From NCBI GenBank assembly GCA_001725945.1, contig LRMT01000033.1, positions 62,001 through 126,000 on the forward strand: a stretch of DNA of 64,000 nucleotides. Reading direction: 5' to 3'. Under the pieces are notes generated by a model. The model worked only from the letters and a program-made list of their open reading frames with translations, was not told the origin of the DNA and did not search any database. The translations under genes were made by a program, and so were the position numbers. Of this stretch, positions 21,027-29,515 are shown piece after piece. Each line of letters begins with the position of its first letter. Position 1 is the stretch's first letter. This stretch comes from Cupriavidus sp. UYMMa02A. GTDB taxonomy: Bacteria; Pseudomonadota; Gammaproteobacteria; Burkholderiales; Burkholderiaceae.

Positions 21027-21245
21027 TCAGGCGTACGCCAGTTCGCCGGCGGCTGCCACCGTGCGCGACGGGCGAGCGCGGCCCACGCCATTGCTTTCCT
21101 GGTTCGAACCCAGGCCTGCGAAGCGACCATGTGCCTGCGCGGTCACCAACACATCCATCGGCAGGCGCGTAGCCAGCAGGGTGGTCATGCCGACACCCGC
21201 AGCAATCAGGGTCAGGCCGAGGACGAAGAGAAGAGCGACTTCCAT
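21027..21245 (-). CDS. Small membrane protein of the oxalate regulon (72 aa), unknown
   Basis: 72 residues starting MEVALLFVLGLTLIAAGVGM. A single hydrophobic segment (about 3-25) is followed by a polar tail. ATG at 21245 is preceded by TGGAG at good spacing. Upstream lie a sigma-70-like promoter (TTACAC, 16 bases, TATAAT) and the locus operator at 21317-21331, so it is very likely expressed. The last 35 residues are low in conserved character and could be altered by an indel. I do not recognise a family. Context suggests an accessory membrane protein for oxalate or formate transport. Confidence 0.55.
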   Translation of the reverse strand: MEVALLFVLGLTLIAAGVGMTTLLATRLPMDVLVTAQAHGRFAGLGSNQESNGVGRARPSRTVAAAGELAYA

Positions 21246-21281
21246 TTGAAAACTCCAGGTGCGATGTGGTTAGGAGTTTTC

Positions 21282-21309
21282 ATTATATGCTGCGCTGCAG
21301 TATGTGTAA
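21282..21309 (-). promoter_or_regulatory. Sigma-70-like promoter of the small membrane-protein gene
   Basis: Minus-strand TTACAC (21304-21309) and TATAAT (21282-21287) separated by 16 bases, about 40 bases upstream of the ATG at 21245. One of the best promoter matches in the window. The operator begins 8 bases upstream of the -35. Confidence 0.55.
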
Positions 21310-21316
21310 ATATCCT

Positions 21317-21331
21317 GTATGTGATATATCA
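21317..21331 (-). promoter_or_regulatory. Shared operator upstream of the 72-aa gene
   Basis: Exact copy of GTATGTGATATATCA, palindromic core at 21322-21331, about 75 bases upstream of the small gene's ATG and just upstream of its promoter. Confidence 0.72.
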
Positions 21332-21389
21332 ATAGAGGTTTTGCTCCAATACAACAGCGTTCGCCCTCACTGCGCCCTACCTTGGGTTC

Positions 21390-22322
21390 CTAAGCCTCAT
21401 GCGCGACTGGCGGCTGCGGGTTCGGCTCCGCTGTGTCCTTGTACTCGAGCCCGCGCAGGGCATCCCAGATCGCCGCGGCGTTCGGCTTCAGTGATCGGCT
21501 CTTGCGTCGCACAAGCATGACCGTGGATGTCACCTGGGGCCGCAGTGGCCGCATGACCGCCGCCGGATGCAGGCCGCCCGCCTGCGCCCGCGACGGCACC
21601 ACGCCGATTCCGAGGCCGAGCGCCACCATGCCGAACACGGCAGCGAAATGCCCCAGCAGCTGCAACGAGCCTGCGCGCACATGATTGTTGCTGAGTGCCT
21701 TTTCCACGGCGGGCTGCATGCCGCACTGCTGGTCGAGCGTCAGCACATTGGCATTGCAAAGGTCGCCCCATGCAATCGCGTCGAGCAGGGCAAGCGGATG
21801 CTGCGCAGGCAGTACGGCGTGATACGGGTCGATGCACAAGGGCTCGCAATAGAGGTCGTCGCTTGACTGCGGATCGGTGGCGATGCCGAAATCGACTTCG
21901 CCGCTGCGCACGCTCTGCAGCACGCACTCTTGCGAACGGTCCTTCAGGTGGATCGCAATCGCGGGCCACGCCTTGCGGCAACCAGCCAGCCACGCCGGCA
22001 CGGACATCGAACTCAGCACCGGGTCGGTCGCGATCTGCACCATGCCCTGCGAAGGCCGCGCGGCGCCGTGGCTTTCGCGCAAGGTTTGCTCGACCTCTTC
22101 GATCAGATGGCAAATGCGCTGCGACAGGTGCTGGCCGGCGTCCGTCAGTTCGACTTGCCGAGTGGTGCGGTCGAACAGGCGCTGGTCGATCTCCTCTTCG
22201 AGTTCGCGCACGCTGCGGCTGACGGCCGACTGCGTCAGGCCCAGTTCGGCGGCAGCGCGCGTAAAGCTCTTGTGCCGCGCGACAGCGGCGAACGCCTTCA
22301 GTTGAGGGAGCGAGATATTCAT
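21390..22322 (-). CDS. LysR-family transcriptional regulator
   Basis: 310 residues. N-terminal winged helix with the LysR signature (QLKAFAAVARHKSFTRAAAE, LTQSAVSRSVRELEEEID), then a substrate-binding domain of two alpha/beta lobes (about 90-295). The C-terminal tail is PxP-rich. Start ATG at 22322 gives the normal LysR N-terminus. It lies between the small oxalate-regulon gene and the first MFS duplicate, all on the minus strand. No operator copy lies upstream. Target genes are not shown by the sequence; control of a neighbouring carrier gene is likely. Confidence 0.85.
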   Translation of the reverse strand: MNISLPQLKAFAAVARHKSFTRAAAELGLTQSAVSRSVRELEEEIDQRLFDRTTRQVELTDAGQHLSQRICHLIEEVEQTLRESHGAARPSQGMVQIATDPVLSSMSVPAWLAGCRKAWPAIAIHLKDRSQECVLQSVRSGEVDFGIATDPQSSDDLYCEPLCIDPYHAVLPAQHPLALLDAIAWGDLCNANVLTLDQQCGMQPAVEKALSNNHVRAGSLQLLGHFAAVFGMVALGLGIGVVPSRAQAGGLHPAAVMRPLRPQVTSTVMLVRRKSRSLKPNAAAIWDALRGLEYKDTAEPNPQPPVAHEA

Positions 22323-22558
22323 GACTGCCCTCCTCCGCCCCACTTCCCGTGGTGCGAAGCTCCAGGCCCTGCGGCAGGCGTCGATAGATTGAGTCTGTTC
22401 ACGGCTGTCTCCTTGGCGGCCTGACCGCCTGTTATGCGTTGTTGTTCTTGTCCGTGGCCCACATGGCAAGCGGCCTGCGCCATGCGCAGACCGCTCGTCC
22501 GGGGCATTTGGGGGTCCGGATGCGATGTCCGGGCCCGCCTGACCTCGCTTGCGTTGGG

Positions 22559-23886
22559 CTATTCCCCTTCCCTCTGGACGCGCGCCAAGAATGCGGCATC
22601 CGAAACAGGCATCGCCTCCACATGACCCGTGATGAAGCGCCTGCGCATCGGCGCGAGCACCAGCTTCGCCGACAGCCCCGCTGCGATCGTCACCACCGCC
22701 GCCACCGTGAACACCGCCCCCCAGCCGCCGCGTGCCGACAGGATCGATGCCAGCGGCACCAGCATCGCCGCCGTGCCCTTGGCCGTGTACAGCGTCCCTG
22801 CATTGGCCGCCGCGAACTTGCTGCCGAACGTGTCCGCGCACAGCGCCGGGAAGATCGAGAAGATCTCGCCCCAGAACAGGAACGTCAGCGCCGCGAAGAA
22901 CATGAACGCATAGGGGTTGTGGCCGTACTGCATCAGCCCCAGCAATGCCAGCCCCTCGCCGATGAAGATCACGAACATCGTGTTCTCGCGGCCAAACCGG
23001 TCCGACAGGAAGCCGCACAGCGGCCGCGTGAAACCGTTGCACAGGTTGTCGATCGACAGCGTCATCGTCAGCAACGGCAGCGTCATCCCCAGCAGCGTCA
23101 CCGGCATCGAGGCAAAGCCGAAATCCTTCGCGATCGGACCCAGCTGCGCCGTCGCCATGATCCCGCCGGCCGCCACCGCCACAAAGCTCGCGTAGATCAG
23201 CCAGAACACCGGCGTCTTCACCATCTGCCCCGGCGTGAATTCCACCGGGTTGGTCAGCACCGCCTTCGCCGCCACGGCACCCTTCGGCGCCCGCGGCTTT
23301 ACCAGCAGCAGCGCCAGCGCGAAGATCGCCACGCCCTGCAGAATGCCGAAGAACAGAAAGGCTTTTTCATAACCCGAGCCCTGGATCATGTTGCGATCGG
23401 AATCACCGTAATCGCCGCGCCCGCGCCGAAGCCCGCCGCCGTCAGACCGGCTGCCAGGCCGCGCTTGTCCGGGAACCACTTCAGCGCATTGCCCACGCAG
23501 GTCCCATACACGCCACCGGCGCCGATGCCCGCAATCACCGCCGCCGCGTACAGCTCCGGCAAGGTCGTCGCATAGGCATTCATCACCCACGCCAGCCCCG
23601 CGCAGATCGCTCCGCCGGCCACCACCGGCCGCGGACCGAACTTGTCCACCAGCCAGCCCTCCAGCGGCACCAGCCAGGTCTCGGTCACGATGAATATGGA
23701 AAATGCCACCTGGATCGCGGACGTGCCCCAGTGATGCTTGGCGTCCATCGGTGACACAAAGAGAGTCCAGCCATACTGCAGGTTTGCTACCAAACCCATG
23801 CAAACCACGCCTATCGCGAGCTGAAACCAACGATTCTGCAGCCCCCGACCATTGCCGGTCGTGGCCGCCGCTTCTTGATGCGCCAT
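22559..23886 (-). CDS. OxlT-like MFS carrier, copy A (frameshifted)
   Basis: 442-residue 12-segment MFS carrier of the OxlT family, almost identical to copy B at 31699-33033 over the whole gene. Start MAHQEAAATTGNGRGLQNRW at 23886. One G is missing at about 23395 (ATGTTGCGATCGG here, ATGTTGGCGATCGG in copy B), which alone breaks the frame after VIPIA. Because copy B is intact in the same window, this is direct evidence for a single-base loss. The extreme C-terminus (EAMPVSDAAFLARVQREGE) differs from copy B. Divergent from a LysR gene 206 bases away. Substrate is probably oxalate, formate or a related carboxylate. Confidence 0.85.
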
Positions 23887-24033
23887 TTACTGTCTCCTGG
23901 TGCTGTTCATGCGTCCCTGGCGGGACACTTTTACGGGGCCTCTGTGGGGCGGGCCCTACACAATGAGATCGGCGCCTGACATTGCGGCATGCAAATCTGT
24001 GGGATTGATGCTACTTCAATCTAAGATTCAGAC

Positions 24034-24080
24034 GGCTTAAAGTTTTTTATCATATGCATTGACGAACGTTTATATATTGC
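24034..24080. promoter_or_regulatory. Conserved upstream block between MFS copy A and LysR
   Basis: AT-rich block running from GGCTTAAAG through TTTTTTATCATAT to GTTTATATATTGC, repeated at 33182-33228 upstream of MFS copy B. It lies between divergent MFS and LysR genes, the usual place for a LysR-type binding site. Conservation between the copies, higher than in flanking non-coding sequence, suggests function. Confidence 0.5.
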
Positions 24081-24092
24081 ACGGAACGACTG

Positions 24093-25029
24093 ATGAAGAA
24101 CGCCACGCTGCGCCAGCTCAAAGTCTTTGAAACCGTTGCCCGGCACATGAGCTTTTCGCGCGCCGCCGAAGAACTGCACCTCACCCAGCCGGCCGTGTCC
24201 ACGCAGGTCCGGCAGCTGGAAAACCACGTCGGCCTGCCGCTGTTCGAGCAGCTCGGCAAGAAAATCTATCTGACGCCGGCCGGACACGAGATGCTGCACT
24301 ATAGCCGCAGCATCATCCAGCAGTTTCGCGAAGCCGAAGACGCGATGTCGCAGCTCAAGGGCATTTCAGGCGGCCGGCTCAATGTTGCGGTGATCAGCGC
24401 GGGGGATTATTTTTCCCGCGGCTGCTGGCCGAGTTCATGGAACGGCACGACGGCGTCACGCTGAATCTTGCAGTGCACAATCGCGAGGAACTGTTGCACC
24501 AGCTGGCTGGCAACCTCACCGACCTGGCAGTCATGGTGCGACCGCCCGAAAGCATGGACACGATCAATGAATCATTCGCGCCGCACCCTTACGTGATCGT
24601 GGCCGCGCCGAACCACCCGCTGGTCGGGCAACGCAATGTCTCGCTGTCCGCGCTGAGCGACGAGGCCTTCGTCGCGCGCGAGAAGGGCTCGGACACCTGG
24701 AACTCCATGCAGGAAGGCTTTGCCGGCCGCCTGTCGAATATGCGCATCGCCATGGAGATCAAGAGCACCGAGACCATCAAGCAGGCCGTCATTGCCAACA
24801 TGGGCATTGCCTTCCTATCGGCCCATACCGTGGGCCTGGAACTCCAGACCGGCAAGCTTGCGTGCTCGATATCGAAGGCTTCCCGGTCATGCTCAATTGG
24901 TATGTAGTGCACCGCAAGAACAAGCGTCTTCCCCCTGTGGCGCTTGCCTTCAAGCAGTTCCTGATGGAGGAAGGTGCCGGCCTGATCCAGCGGATCACCG
25001 GCGTGGAGGGCCTGATCCGTCACGGATGA
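24093..25029 (+). CDS. LysR-family regulator, CbbR-like (frameshifted)
   Basis: About 312 residues. HTH region MKNATLRQLKVFETVARHMS and LTQPAVSTQVRQLENHVGLP resembles CbbR-type LysR proteins. The effector domain includes VISAGDYF and EIKSTETIKQAVIANMGIAF. Two bases are missing: one T in a T-run near 24411, and one C near 24860 (expected GKLAVLDIEGF). Ends RHG-stop at 25029. Divergent from MFS copy A; the natural prediction is that it controls copy A and, through the duplicated promoter, copy B. Confidence 0.85.
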
Positions 25030-25140
25030 TCCATAAACAACTGCTTATGATTTGTCGATGAAACTTTAATTATCGTAAATCCATGGGCGCCTCTATGCTT
25101 CCCTCAACCCCACCGCCAGAGAAAAGACAGGAGGCATACC

Positions 25141-25443
25141 ATGAACCAGGCTCAGACCGAACGCCACCCGGCCGCCACGCTCGGCCGCGACAACCAACCC
25201 ATTGCGCGCGCCACGCAGCTCGCCGCCTACAACGCGGCGTTCATCGAGCTTGGCCTGCGCTTCCGCTGGGACGAGGCCATGTATGAATGGCTGTGCGGCA
25301 TCGAATGCGAGAAGCAGCGCGTGGCCCGCTATATCGAGGAACACCACACCCATCTGCTCACGGCCTACGACGCCGCGTTCCTGAGCCAGCTGATCTTCGA
25401 CAAGAAGAACGAGTACCTGCGAGCGGTCGGCCATCTCAACTGA
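25141..25443 (+). CDS. Conserved hypothetical protein (100 aa)
   Basis: 100 residues, no signal peptide or membrane segment, mixed helical composition with several aromatic and charged positions (RFRWDEAMYEWLCGIECEKQ, then RYIEEHHTHLLTAYDAAF). A good ribosome binding site (ACAGGAGG) precedes ATG at 25141. Codon use matches its neighbours, so I accept it as real; I do not recognise a family. It follows the LysR gene by 110 bases in the same direction. Confidence 0.65.
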   Translation: MNQAQTERHPAATLGRDNQPIARATQLAAYNAAFIELGLRFRWDEAMYEWLCGIECEKQRVARYIEEHHTHLLTAYDAAFLSQLIFDKKNEYLRAVGHLN

Positions 25444-25614
25444 GACGCCCGATCTCCACTTGAAGCGAGCGCGCGCACGGGGCGCGGGTGAAGATCGGGG
25501 ATGCGTTCAGCGAATTCTATGAAATCATTCTGAACGGGTTGTTGATGCGGCCCGGTGATGCGGTGATCAGCGCGCAAGCGGATCCGCGCACGGACGTACG
25601 CTGATCCGTGGCTC

Positions 25615-25654
25615 GGTTTCTTCCCTCTCCCGCTTGCGGGAGAGGGGAGAAACC
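25615..25654. repeat. Dispersed 40-base hairpin repeat, copy 1
   Basis: Near-perfect inverted repeat: GGTTTCT-CCCTCTCCCGC, TT, then GCGGGAGAGGGGAGAAACC (positions 25615-25654). The same hairpin with small changes occurs at 36309-36348. Probably a REP-like intergenic element or bidirectional terminator. The rest of 25444-25781 shows no gene. Confidence 0.6.
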
Positions 25655-25781
25655 AGCCCGACGCAGTGACATCGGTTCTTTAGGATGGATATCCTGCGCG
25701 TGCGCGGCGGCGCCCGTCAGGCCCACGGCCAGCGCGCAGGTCTGCAGCAGCTTGCGGGTGGCCCGCGGCGCTTTCCGAGAT

Positions 25782-26696
25782 CTATTCAGTGGCCAGGGAA
25801 ACGCCAACCAGTCCTTCGAACGGTTCGTTCGCCGGTTCCGGGAACACGCTTGTCAGCGAGGTGCCGAAGCCCTGTTCGTCGTTGTCGTCTTCCCCGAGGA
25901 ACTGCGCCACGGTGTTCGCGACCAACCGTCGGTCATTGTCAATGCTGAGCATGTGATAGCTCTCGTCGACGACCAGCAGTTTCGCGGCGTGGATGCGCTG
26001 GCTGAGGAAATAGGCCGAACGCAGGCTGGTCAGTTCGTCTTCGCGTGCATGGATGATCAGCGCGGGCCGCGCGATGCGCCGTACGCGCTTGCGGACATAG
26101 CGGCGCAGGCGGTCGAGTTCGCGAATGCAGGCCAGCGGTGTCCACGAATAGTGGAAGGTGTCGCCTCGCAGGAAACGCGCTTTGATCGCCGCGCGCAGCA
26201 CGCCATTCTTGACTCCGAACGGCTCGGATTCCTTCACGCGAAAATTGTCGCGTAACCTGGGAAAGTGATACGCGACATGCCGGAGTCTGCGATACCAGGG
26301 CAGCGACCAGCCATCCAGGAACACCGGCGCCGCCAGCGCGACCACTTTGCCGCGCCTGTCGCCAATTAGCTGGCTCAGCGCAAGCGCCAGCAAGGCGCCC
26401 ATGCACATGCCCACAATGTGAACCGTTTCGTATCTGGCGCGCAGCTCAAGATATTGCACGGATACGGCTTCGAGCCAATGCTCAAAGCGCACGCCGACCA
26501 GATCTTCTGGACGTGTACCATGCCCAGGCAGTATGGCGCACTTTGTTTCGTATCCTTCTCCCTTGAGCGTCTTCTCCACAAGCCGCAGCTCATGTTCGGT
26601 ACCGCCGAGACCGTGGATCAAAAGGGCCGCCGTCTTGCGTGAACCCGTGACATCGCCACCCAACAACATTCCATCCACTGTTCTATTCACTTTCAT
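25782..26696 (-). CDS. Alpha/beta hydrolase with Cys at the nucleophile elbow
   Basis: 304 residues from ATG 26696 (MKVNRTVDGMLLGGDVTG); the frame runs 38 codons further to a TTG but without conservation. Oxyanion region LLIHGLGGTEHELR, nucleophile elbow GMCMGA (Cys in place of the usual Ser), acid in HAREDELTS and His in DESYHMLS give a full Cys-Asp-His triad. The fold and lid resemble carboxylesterases such as Est30, but Cys elbows are typical of PHA synthase and dienelactone hydrolase. The substrate is unknown. The C-terminal 30 residues are acidic and variable. Confidence 0.78.
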   Translation of the reverse strand: MKVNRTVDGMLLGGDVTGSRKTAALLIHGLGGTEHELRLVEKTLKGEGYETKCAILPGHGTRPEDLVGVRFEHWLEAVSVQYLELRARYETVHIVGMCMGALLALALSQLIGDRRGKVVALAAPVFLDGWSLPWYRRLRHVAYHFPRLRDNFRVKESEPFGVKNGVLRAAIKARFLRGDTFHYSWTPLACIRELDRLRRYVRKRVRRIARPALIIHAREDELTSLRSAYFLSQRIHAAKLLVVDESYHMLSIDNDRRLVANTVAQFLGEDDNDEQGFGTSLTSVFPEPANEPFEGLVGVSLATE

Positions 26697-26810
26697 TCGA
26701 GGCACTGCATTGCGGCAATGTGCGGCGTCTTCCACCTGACACGTAATTATTCGTAAACGAAACAGAGCATCATCTCGTTGACATTTGAGAGTATCTAGTT
26801 TGTCACGCAA

Positions 26811-27198
26811 GGCATAACCTTTGACATAAGGATTTGCCCGCCACCCTGCAGTGAAGATTGCCAGGCCAGCCTGTTAATGAAAGGTGAATGAAAGCTGAAT
26901 TACTTCTTTGGAGGGGCTTTCGGCACACGCCGCTCCTATTCAGAAATAATCATTATTATTTTCAAAATATTATTTCCAACAAAATTCAGCGGCTGGTGTG
27001 AAGAAAAAATCCCCGGATCCGACTGTACGGAACGGAAACCGAGCACGCCCGCGCACGTCACCCGCGGGCCAGACAGGTTGGATACAAATTACGCCCGATT
27101 CCGCGTCATCGGACAAAGCCTTGGCCCCGTTAGCGGGTCAAGCGGGATCAGACCGGGACCGGCTGGCGGCCCCTCCCGCCCTCACAAGGCATTTGACC
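26811..27198. other. AT-rich divergent intergenic region
   Basis: No gene. It contains a markedly AT-rich stretch at 26940-26985, including AATAATCATTATTATT, which resembles a degenerate Fur box. It probably holds the promoters of the divergent hydrolase and the 107-aa exported protein. Confidence 0.4.
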
Positions 27199-27522
27199 AT
27201 GAAGAAGTTCCTGACCATCGGCCTGCTGGCCGGCCTTTCAGCCCTTGCATCTGCCAGCGCGCAAGCCCACGTGGACGTCGGCATCGGCATCGGGCTGCCC
27301 GGGCCGGTCTTCGTCGCGCCACCGGTCTATGCAGCGCCTGTCTACGCGCCGCCCCCGCCCGTGGTCGTCCAGCCGCAGCCTGTTGTCGTTGCGCCCGGCT
27401 ACTATGGCGGCTGGCGCGACCGTGAATGGCGTGAGCACGAATGGCGGCGCGAGCAGCGTTGGCGCGAACATGAATGGCGTGAGCGTCACAGGGAATGGCG
27501 CCATTGGCGTGAGGACGATTGA
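27199..27522 (+). CDS. Small exported Pro/Val- and Trp/Arg/Glu-repeat protein (107 aa)
   Basis: 107 residues. Signal peptide about 1-23 (ends SASAQA), then a Pro/Val/Ala-rich segment (PPVYAAPVYAPPPPVVVQP), a GYYGGW turn, and a C-terminal repeat of R/E/W units (REWREHEWRREQRWREHEW). Start at ATG 27199 because the signal peptide begins there; the longer upstream frame has no conserved features. Likely a periplasmic or surface low-complexity protein; function unknown. A GU-rich hairpin follows. Confidence 0.7.
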   Translation: MKKFLTIGLLAGLSALASASAQAHVDVGIGIGLPGPVFVAPPVYAAPVYAPPPPVVVQPQPVVVAPGYYGGWRDREWREHEWRREQRWREHEWRERHREWRHWREDD

Positions 27523-27537
27523 ACGTCCTCACAGCAC

Positions 27538-27568
27538 TGTGGAAGGGCGTTTCAGGCGCTTTTCCACA
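27538..27568 (+). terminator. Hairpin after the 107-aa gene
   Basis: TGTGGAAGGGCG pairs, with G-U pairs, with CGCTTTTCCACA around a 7-base loop, 15 bases after the stop. No strong T-run follows; terminator-like. Confidence 0.45.
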
Positions 27569-27608
27569 CGACAGAATCTGTCGGCAGACAGCCCGTAAAA
27601 CTACCCGC

Positions 27609-28045
27609 CTATGCCGCGGTACTCACCTGAGCTTCGAGTTCGGCGATCCGCTTGCGCAGGGCGCGTTCTTCCTGGAAGCGCACCGTCTCGTCGCGGATGA
27701 TGGCGACGATGCCCGAGATCTTCCCATCCGGACCCCGCAGCAGCGCCACGGTGAATGCGATCGACATGGACTTGCCGTCCTTGTCCACGGCCGGCACTTT
27801 CAGCAGATCATGCCCATAGCGCGTAATGCCGGTGGCCATGGTCTTGTCGTAGCCCTCCCAGTGACGGCCACGCAGCCGTTCCGGGATGATCAGGTCCAGC
27901 GACTGGCCCATGGCTTCGGCCTGCGTGTAGCCGAACATGCGTTCGCCGCCGGATTCCACAGCGTGATGGCGCCATTGGCGTCGGAGATGATGACGGCGTC
28001 GCCGATGGCGGACACCAGTTGCTCGTAGTCGATGCTGGCTTGCAT
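27609..28045 (-). CDS. Single PAS-domain protein (frameshifted)
   Basis: About 145 residues: one PAS domain (MQASIDYEQLVSAIGDAVII through VALLRGPDGKISGIVAIIRD) followed by a short coiled coil (EERALRKRIAELEAQV). No kinase, GGDEF or HTH domain. Start ATG at 28045 with GAGGGG upstream. One G is missing near 27950 (expected WNPAGERMFGYT). Probably a cytoplasmic sensor of redox state or a small ligand that acts through a partner. It lies immediately downstream of frc in the same direction (stop of frc at 28212), so it may be co-transcribed with oxc-frc. Confidence 0.75.
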
Positions 28046-28211
28046 GGGGATCCCCTCTTCGCCGAACATTGCGGCAGGGTGTATAGGATGGCGGCAGCGT
28101 GCCGCGACACAGTTTGGCACAACCGTCCGCTTTCGTGACAACGCCGGAGACCGCTTGCGCGGCGCTCCGCGTCCCGTCCAGCTCCTTCCCGCTCAGCGCG
28201 GGCGAACTGGC

Positions 28212-29460
28212 TCAGATCACCGCGCTCTCGCGCAGGCGCTTGATGTCTTCCGCAGCGTAGCCCAGGCCTGCCAGCACTTCTTCGCTGTGCTCGCCGAGCA
28301 GCGGCGAACCCGTGATTTCCGGCTTGAGATCGGAGAACTTGATCGGGCTGCCGACCGTCAGGTAAGTGCCGCGCTCCTTGTGCGCGACCTCCGTGATCGA
28401 ACCGCTCGCGCGCAGCGACGGATCATTGGCAATCTCCTTCATCGACAGTACCGGCGAGCACGGAATATCGACTTGCGCAGGATATCCACGGCTTCGTACT
28501 TGGTCTTGTCGGCCAGCCATTCCTCGATGGTCTTGAAGATATCGAAGATATGCGGCTGGCGTGCTTGGCCGTGCTGTAGTTCGGGTCGCTGATCCATTCG
28601 GGCTTGCCGAGCGCCTTGCAGATCGGCTCCCAGGCATGGCCCTGGATGGTGAAGTAGATGTAGGCGTTCGGGTCGGTCTCCCAGCCCTTGCACTTGAGCA
28701 CCCAGCCCGGCTGGCCGCCACCACCGGCGTTGCCGCCGCGCGGTACGACGTCGCTGAATTCGCCATGCGGATACTGCGGATACTCTTCCAGGAAGCCCAG
28801 GCGGTCCAGGCGCTGCTGGTCGCGCAGCTTCACGCGGCACAGGTTCAGCACGGCGTCCTGCATCGACACGGCAACCTTCTGGCCCTTGCCGGTCTGCTGA
28901 CGGCCGATGATGGCGGTCAGGATGCCGATGGCCAGGTGCATGCCGGTGTTGGAGTCGCCCAGTGCCGCAGCGGATACCGTCGGAGGACCATCCCAGAAGC
29001 CCGTGGTCGATGCAGCACCGCCCGCGCACTGCGCCACGTTCTCATACACCTTCAGGTCTTCATAGTGGTGGCCATCGCTGAAGCCCTTGACCGAGGCGAC
29101 GATCATCTTCGGGTTCAGTTCGTTGATGCGTTCCCACGAGAAGCCCATGCGGTCCAGTGCGCCCGGGCCGAAGTTCTCGACCAGCACGTCCGATTCGCGG
29201 ATCAGCTGCTCAAGGATCTTCTTGCCTTCGGGCTTCTTGGTATCCAGCGTGAGCGAGCGCTTGTTGCTGTTGAGCATGGTGAAGTACAGCGCGTCGACAT
29301 CGGGGATGTCGCGCAGCTGCGTGCGCGTGACATCGCCCGAACCGGGGCGCTCCACCTTGATCACGTCCGCACCGAACCACGCGAGAAGCTGAGTGCAGGC
29401 GGGGCCGGCCTGAACGTGCGTGAAGTCGATGATCTTGATGCCTTGGAGTGGGAGGGTCAC
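28212..29460 (-). CDS. frc: Formyl-CoA:oxalate CoA-transferase, copy 1 (frameshifted)
   Basis: Class III CoA-transferase of about 416 residues that moves CoA from formyl-CoA to oxalate. It shows [19 protein letters not shown] at the N-terminus, the catalytic Asp in GDSNTGMH, and the Frc glycine loop [10 protein letters not shown]. Two G losses, near 28560 and 28480, break the frame; the end reads [17 protein letters not shown] and stops at 28212. It lies 55 bases downstream of oxc in the same direction, so oxc-frc is one transcript. A second Frc-type gene lies at 37242-38474. Confidence 0.92.
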
Positions 29461-29515
29461 TTTCGTTCTCCTATTGGATAAGAGGGGTGAAATTCCGGGG
29501 TGAAATTCGGGTGGA

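Larger units (their letters stand above)
22559..24080. repeat. Direct repeat A: MFS gene plus promoter region
   Basis: This segment and 31699-33228 are direct copies: nearly identical in the coding part and patchily conserved in the 190-base upstream region. Similarity stops just before the LysR start codon at 24093. The copies lie about 9.1 kb apart and bracket LysR, a hydrolase, a PAS protein, frc and oxc. Confidence 0.85.

Noticed and set aside
21098-21114. CCTGG-TTCGAAC-CCAGG looks like a tRNA T-arm
   Set aside because: No matching acceptor, D- or anticodon arms can be folded from the adjacent bases on either strand, and it lies within the 72-aa gene.
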